NCBI GenBank assembly: GCA_021806225.1
Contig: JAJZXW010000033.1
Span: 1-64,000, forward strand
Reading direction: 5' to 3'
From: Nitrospirota bacterium
Lineage (GTDB): Bacteria > Nitrospirota > Leptospirillia > Leptospirillales > Leptospirillaceae
Length of the DNA stretch: 64,000 bases
Shown: positions 60,607 to 64,000 of the stretch, piece by piece
Numbering within the stretch: position 1 is the stretch's first letter
Layout: the number at the start of each line of letters is the position of its first letter
The notes under the pieces: model-generated
Told to the model about the DNA's origin: nothing
Seen by the model: only the letters and a program-made list of their open reading frames with translations
The model's database searches: none
Program-made: the position numbers and the translations under genes

Positions 60607-62336
60607 GCGACGCCGTCCTTTTCCCGCTCATTCCTGAGCCCTGCCGTGGCTGGTTTTCGAAAGCCCGTGAAAAGGGACTCCTCGAGGATGTCGACCGGGC
60701 CCTGGCTGCGACCCTCGTTGGCCTTTCGGACCCTCTCCCATGGGAGGTCCTGGCTGTCTATGCCGTTGCGGCCGCTCTGACCAGTGCCGCCTCCCGGGAA
60801 GGCCATACCCTCCTCGACCTGAATGCCTCCCCTGACTCTCCCTATTTCGAGGAACTCCCCGACCTGTTGCCGGCCCCCTCGTTCTGGCCCGGCCTTCTCG
60901 CGGATGTGGCCGGAATCCCGGACCGGCCTGGCCCGATCATTCTCGACCGGGGCGGCCTTTACCTTTACCGCCACTATCGTGCTGAGATCAGGGTGGCCGA
61001 CCTCCTTGGACGTCGACTTCTTTTCGACCGCGAAAACGGCGGAGCCTCTCCGGAGGTGAAGTGGGACATTCTGGACAGTCTTTTTCCCCTTCAGGGGGCC
61101 CCGTCGGATCCCGCCAATGCCGGGCGTGCTGCCGCCTCGGCATCCCTGTCGCGTTCTCTTCTTCTCCTGACGGGGGGGCCGGGGACCGGAAAAACATGGA
61201 CGGCCGCCCGCATCCTGGCCCTTCATCGAATTCTCTCTCCCTCCGCCCGCATCGTCGCGGCGGCCCCGACCGGAAAGGCGGCCGCGCGGATGTCGGAGGC
61301 CCTGTCAGCCATGGAATTCCCAGGCCCCCCGCTGCCGACCATGACCCTGCACCGCCTGCTCGGAGCGGGGAGGCAGGGTTTTGCCCGGGGCCCGGGGAAT
61401 CTCCTCGACTGGGACCTTGTCCTGGTGGACGAGCTGTCGATGGTCGATCTTCCCCTCATGGACCGCCTTCTGGTCTCCCTCCCCGAGCGTTCCCGCCTCA
61501 TCCTGACGGGGGATCGCAACCAGCTGGCCTCTGTCGGGACGGGCTCGGTCATGGGGGATCTCTGCGGGGCTCTTGAGCGGGGGGGGCGAACGGCAAAGGA
61601 TGCCGGGGCCCTGACGGTTCTGACCCACAACTTCCGCCAGTCGGCCTCCCCGGGCCTCCGGTCCTTTGCCCAGGCCATTGCCTCCGGAAATTCCCGCAGG
61701 GCAGTTGACGAGCTCTGTGCGGGAGCTTCGGGTCTCTCCTTCCTTCCCGCGGAGCCGGGGTCCCGACTCCCGCTTGAGATCCTGCGGGAGGGATGGGACG
61801 GGCTTTCGCGCATGCCGCCTCCCTCGGGCGGCCCCCTTCCGATGGATTCCTTCATGGCTCTGACGGCCCTTCGTGAGGGGCCTGCCGGGAGCCGGACGGT
61901 CAACCGGGCGGTCCAGGGGATTTTTCGCCATGATCCCTCCGGGGTTTTGGGTTCCGCCCCGGTGATCGTTCTCGAGAACAGCTACGACACGGGCCTCATG
62001 AACGGGGATCTGGGGATTCTTTCCGGGTCCCGCCTTTTCGTCGGCAAGGAGCGCGGACTTGTGATCCTTCCGGAACGCCTCGCTCCCGATTGGGAGTTTT
62101 CCTATGCCCTGACCGTCCACAAGAGTCAGGGATCTGAATTCGACCATGTGCTTCTTCTGATCGGCGCGGTCGATCATCCACTCCTCACCCGCTCTCTTCT
62201 CTATACCGCGGCCACCCGCGCCCGCTTCCGTCTGACCGTATGGGGATCTCTCCCACTCCTGGAGCGGATGATCCGGAGGCAGTCATGGCGAACCTCAGCT
62301 TTGTCCGACCGCCTCTCAGCCCTTTTGAGCCCGTGA
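60603..62336 (+). CDS. recD: RecBCD helicase, RecD (alpha) subunit
   Basis: A 5'-3' SF1 helicase. Seen: LLLTGGPGTGKTWTAARILA (Walker A), LVDELSMVDLPLMDRLL (motif II), LTGDRNQLASVGTG (motif III) and ALTVHKSQGSEFDHVLLL (motif V). Length 577 residues matches RecD1 of RecBCD rather than the longer stand-alone RecD2. ATG 60603 overlaps the recB stop as ATGA; the track start 60450 lies in recB. It ends the recCBD operon. Confidence 0.95.
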   Translation: MSDAVLFPLIPEPCRGWFSKAREKGLLEDVDRALAATLVGLSDPLPWEVLAVYAVAAALTSAASREGHTLLDLNASPDSPYFEELPDLLPAPSFWPGLLADVAGIPDRPGPIILDRGGLYLYRHYRAEIRVADLLGRRLLFDRENGGASPEVKWDILDSLFPLQGAPSDPANAGRAAASASLSRSLLLLTGGPGTGKTWTAARILALHRILSPSARIVAAAPTGKAAARMSEALSAMEFPGPPLPTMTLHRLLGAGRQGFARGPGNLLDWDLVLVDELSMVDLPLMDRLLVSLPERSRLILTGDRNQLASVGTGSVMGDLCGALERGGRTAKDAGALTVLTHNFRQSASPGLRSFAQAIASGNSRRAVDELCAGASGLSFLPAEPGSRLPLEILREGWDGLSRMPPPSGGPLPMDSFMALTALREGPAGSRTVNRAVQGIFRHDPSGVLGSAPVIVLENSYDTGLMNGDLGILSGSRLFVGKERGLVILPERLAPDWEFSYALTVHKSQGSEFDHVLLLIGAVDHPLLTRSLLYTAATRARFRLTVWGSLPLLERMIRRQSWRTSALSDRLSALLSP

Positions 62337-62852
62337 TGATTCCTTCCGGCGAACCTCCGGATTCCAAATCGGGCCATCATCGTTATTGCGGGAATGACTC
62401 CGTCAACGTCCAGAACCTCTGACAGACTTCTTTTGCATCTTGTCAGCCCAATGAACCGGGCTATCCCTTGAAGCGGCCGGAGAAGCTTCCTCGGGCGGCT
62501 TCCGAGGGCTCCTGTTCCCGTGCTCCCTGCAGAAAGCGGGTGGCATGATCGGGACGTTTCCTGTCTGTAAAGTGTTAAGTATTTGTGTAGGAAATGAATT
62601 TATAATTTTTCCATTTTTTAGGGATCGTCAGCTTCAAGTTTGTCGTCGATTGGTCCGATGAAGAAGGTGCGGCCCCTTCTTCGCCCTGATCCGCCCGGAA
62701 GCCCGCCGTAAGCCTCCCAAAACCAAAAACAAAAATATATTCCATACTGATAGGCTATTTTTTAATTTAAAATCAAAAATACTTTGTTTACAATAACTAA
62801 TAATTATTATAATACAAATATTTTGTTTATTGTAAATATTTTAATTATATAT
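62337..62852. other. Gene-free, partly AT-rich region with inverted repeats
   Basis: About 516 bases with no convincing gene on either strand. The first part has ordinary GC; from about 62560 the sequence turns AT-rich. Seen: an eight-base hairpin GAAGAAGG/CCTTCTTC (62660-62667 and 62675-62682), a ten-base inverted repeat TTTACAATAA (62787-62796) / TTATTGTAAA (62827-62836), and between its arms the palindrome AATAATTATT. These may be binding sites or part of an element boundary. No terminator for recD is clear. Confidence 0.5.
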
Positions 62853-62887
62853 TTGACAAGCACCATATTAGTGTTAGAATGACACTA
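62853..62887 (+). promoter_or_regulatory. Promoter and operator-like palindrome of the Arc-type repressor gene
   Basis: TTGACA (62853-62858), a 16-base spacer and TAGAAT (62875-62880). A palindrome TAGTGT (62869-62874) / ACACTA (62882-62887) with seven bases between its arms spans the -10 box and the predicted start. It would suit autorepression by the ribbon-helix-helix protein encoded next. Confidence 0.6.
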
Positions 62888-63072
62888 TGAAAAGGATGAC
62901 GCTGCGCATGAATGAAGCGCTATACAGAATCATAAAGGAACGGGCCACACGGGAGCACCGTTCGATTCACGCGGAGATTCTTGTCGTCCTTGAACGCTTC
63001 TTCGGCGGGGCCAGGGGAGCGGAGCTGGTCATGGAAGAAAAAGAAGAGAGATCCTCGCCGAGGGATCGCTGA
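62887..63072 (+). CDS. Arc-type ribbon-helix-helix DNA-binding protein
   Basis: A 61-residue protein with an Arc/MetJ-type fold: the strand KRMTLRMNEALYRIIKERA and helix RSIHAEILVVLERFFGG match the Arc pattern of strand, helix, turn, helix. It likely binds DNA as a dimer of dimers and represses its own promoter. No ribosome site precedes ATG 62887, which sits where transcription is predicted to begin, so the message may be leaderless; ATG 62908 is an alternative start. Such genes are common on plasmids and phages, fitting the accessory nature of this end. Confidence 0.75.
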   Translation: MKRMTLRMNEALYRIIKERATREHRSIHAEILVVLERFFGGARGAELVMEEKEERSSPRDR

Positions 63073-63131
63073 TCGGGAGATCCGGCGGAGGCCGGAATTA
63101 TAAACGGGTTGCATACTGAAAGGATTCCAAG

Positions 63132-63473
63132 ATGTTAGGTGACAAGGACATCAACAAGATCATCAACGCGGTAAAAGAGTACAACGACCTCCTCGAGAAG
63201 TCCTCTGTGGTCATGGACCGCCTGGCGGAGACCAAGAAACAGTGGGACATTCTTCTGACCGATCGGGACGCTCTCCGGGCCGAGTCGGAGAGGATGAACC
63301 GCTTTATCGCCCAGTTCAAGGAAGACTACCAGAATTTCCATGCGAGGGAATCCCAGTGGGTCAACTCGGTGGCCGACCTTCACACCAAGCTTCAGTTCAT
63401 GGTCGATGAACTCAACACCATCGTCAGCCATCACCGGAGAAATTCGGTCGAAGGCAGCGGTGTCATCAACTAA
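63132..63473 (+). CDS. Small coiled-coil protein of unknown function
   Basis: A 113-residue protein that is almost wholly helical with heptad-like repeats (KIINAVKEYNDLLEKSSVVMDRLAETKKQW and ALRAESERMNRFIAQFKEDY). It has no signal peptide or membrane segment. AAAGGA precedes ATG 63132. It starts 60 bases after the Arc-type gene and is followed by a hairpin and a membrane protein gene. No family recognised. Confidence 0.65.
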   Translation: MLGDKDINKIINAVKEYNDLLEKSSVVMDRLAETKKQWDILLTDRDALRAESERMNRFIAQFKEDYQNFHARESQWVNSVADLHTKLQFMVDELNTIVSHHRRNSVEGSGVIN

Positions 63474-63482
63474 CGCGGGATC

Positions 63483-63502
63483 GGTTGCCCCTAAAGGCAA
63501 CC
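63483..63502 (+). other. Short perfect hairpin before the membrane protein gene
   Basis: GGTTGCC (63483-63489) and GGCAACC (63496-63502) form a seven-base stem with a CCTAAA loop, ending four bases before the AAGGAG site of the next gene. There is no T-tract, so it is not a standard terminator. It may modulate translation. Confidence 0.45.
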
Positions 63503-63518
63503 ACTAAGGAGCGACACC

Positions 63519-64000
63519 ATGAGACACAAGACCCTTTCCAGACCGATATTTCCGGATGACGAACTGATCCGCAAGACGGGCCACGAGGACGGACTGGCAG
63601 GTCTGCCCGCTGGAAGCAGCTACGAGGCAGGCCCTTTCGAGCGGTCGATCATCGCCGCCGGTGAGTCGAAGATCAGCGAGATTTACGCCCAGACGGCGCA
63701 GGAGCTCTATCGTCATGAAGGGCGATCCTCGAATCTGTCCAACGCCTACGAGTCCAACCAGTACCGCCTCAAGGAAGTGCTGCTTCGCTACAAGAACCGT
63801 AAGGAGATTGTAGGACGGGATGTGGTCATTCCGGTTCCCTACTTCATTCACTGGCTTGTGGTGATCCTGCTGGCGATTGGAGAGTTCCCCCTGAACGTCG
63901 TCGTCTTCCGGATGTTCGGAGAGCCGGAGCTGATGACTTACGTCATGAGCATGACCCTCTCTCTAACGCTTCCTCTGATCGGGGTCTTCCTTGGGCTTCA
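63519..64000 (+). CDS. Membrane protein, N-terminal part (runs off the window)
   Basis: An open frame from ATG 63519 to the window edge, not listed in the ORF track because no stop is reached. AAGGAG lies eight bases upstream. Seen: a soluble, charged N-terminus of about 110 residues (MRHKTLSRPIFPDDELIRKT, then SNAYESNQYRLKEVLLRYKN), followed by hydrophobic segments (YFIHWLVVILLAIGEFPLNV and MTLSLTLPLIGVFLGL). At least two membrane helices. No family recognised from this part. It follows the coiled-coil gene by 45 bases and may be in the same unit. Confidence 0.7.
   Translation, partial: MRHKTLSRPIFPDDELIRKTGHEDGLAGLPAGSSYEAGPFERSIIAAGESKISEIYAQTAQELYRHEGRSSNLSNAYESNQYRLKEVLLRYKNRKEIVGRDVVIPVPYFIHWLVVILLAIGEFPLNVVVFRMFGEPELMTYVMSMTLSLTLPLIGVFLGL

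Noticed and set aside
62660-62682. Terminator for recD
   Set aside because: The hairpin GAAGAAGG/CCTTCTTC lies over 300 bases after recD and has no T-tract.

Overview
The window looks like a chromosomal segment of an acidophilic, Leptospirillum-like member of the Nitrospirota. This is an inference. It rests on high GC with Leptospirillum-style gene content: a hopanoid cluster with HpnA/G/I/J, paired CODH-epsilon-like proteins of the kind linked to ferredoxin-dependent carbon metabolism, a complete oxidative pentose phosphate set, RecBCD, and several c-di-GMP proteins. No rRNA operon or CRISPR array was seen. One tRNA (Ala-GGC) is present.

Layout. (1) 0-7 kb: the 3' part of an EAL/CZB protein, an FNR-type flavoprotein in an operon with a PAS-GGDEF-EAL protein, a B12-type radical SAM enzyme and a ferritin-like protein. 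(2) 7-18 kb, minus strand: an MgtC/DUF4010 membrane protein coupled to a CLC chloride channel, then tkt-tal-zwf followed by a large lipoprotein and an FAD monooxygenase. (3) 18-33 kb, plus strand: squalene-hopene cyclase and hopanoid tailoring genes (hpnG, hpnA, hpnJ, hpnI) with an outer-membrane barrel, ispH, a CruF-like carotenoid enzyme and an EmrE-like protein, running into tetrapyrrole genes (CbiX-like, hemE, hemN). (4) 33-37.7 kb: aroE, a small secreted helical protein, a dead GGDEF gene, and an intact globin-GAF-EAL-CZB sensor. (5) 37.7-40.5 kb: a decayed island on the 3' side of tRNA-Ala, with a broken tyrosine recombinase, a frameshifted hicBA pair and other debris. (6) 40.6-48.4 kb: a consensus promoter, a SAM-II-type riboswitch and a terminator precede a tight ten-gene run: metK, ahcY, a ThiS-like carrier, cysM, an E1-like enzyme, thrC, a CysO/MoaD-like carrier, a NIL-domain protein, a second E1-like enzyme and a JAMM protease. 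(7) 48.4-62.3 kb: a PhoB/PhoR-type two-component pair, gnd, two CODH-epsilon-like paralogues flanking an unknown gene, and recC-recB-recD. (8) 62.3-64 kb: an AT-rich leader and an Arc-type repressor, a coiled-coil protein and a membrane protein, apparently the start of an accessory region.

The most interesting system is region 6. Two sulfur carrier proteins, each with two residues beyond the Gly-Gly, are encoded with two E1-like activators and a JAMM protease that could trim those tails. They sit with a cysteine synthase, a threonine synthase homologue and a methionine-type NIL domain, directly behind a SAM riboswitch and the SAM cycle genes. This suggests protein-thiocarboxylate cysteine and/or homocysteine synthesis under SAM control. 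The second theme is c-di-GMP signalling with zinc-binding (CZB) tails, in one intact haem-globin sensor and one broken relative.

Limits: all functions are read from sequence motifs alone. Promoters and terminators are pattern calls. Several start codons are choices between alternatives and are noted as such.
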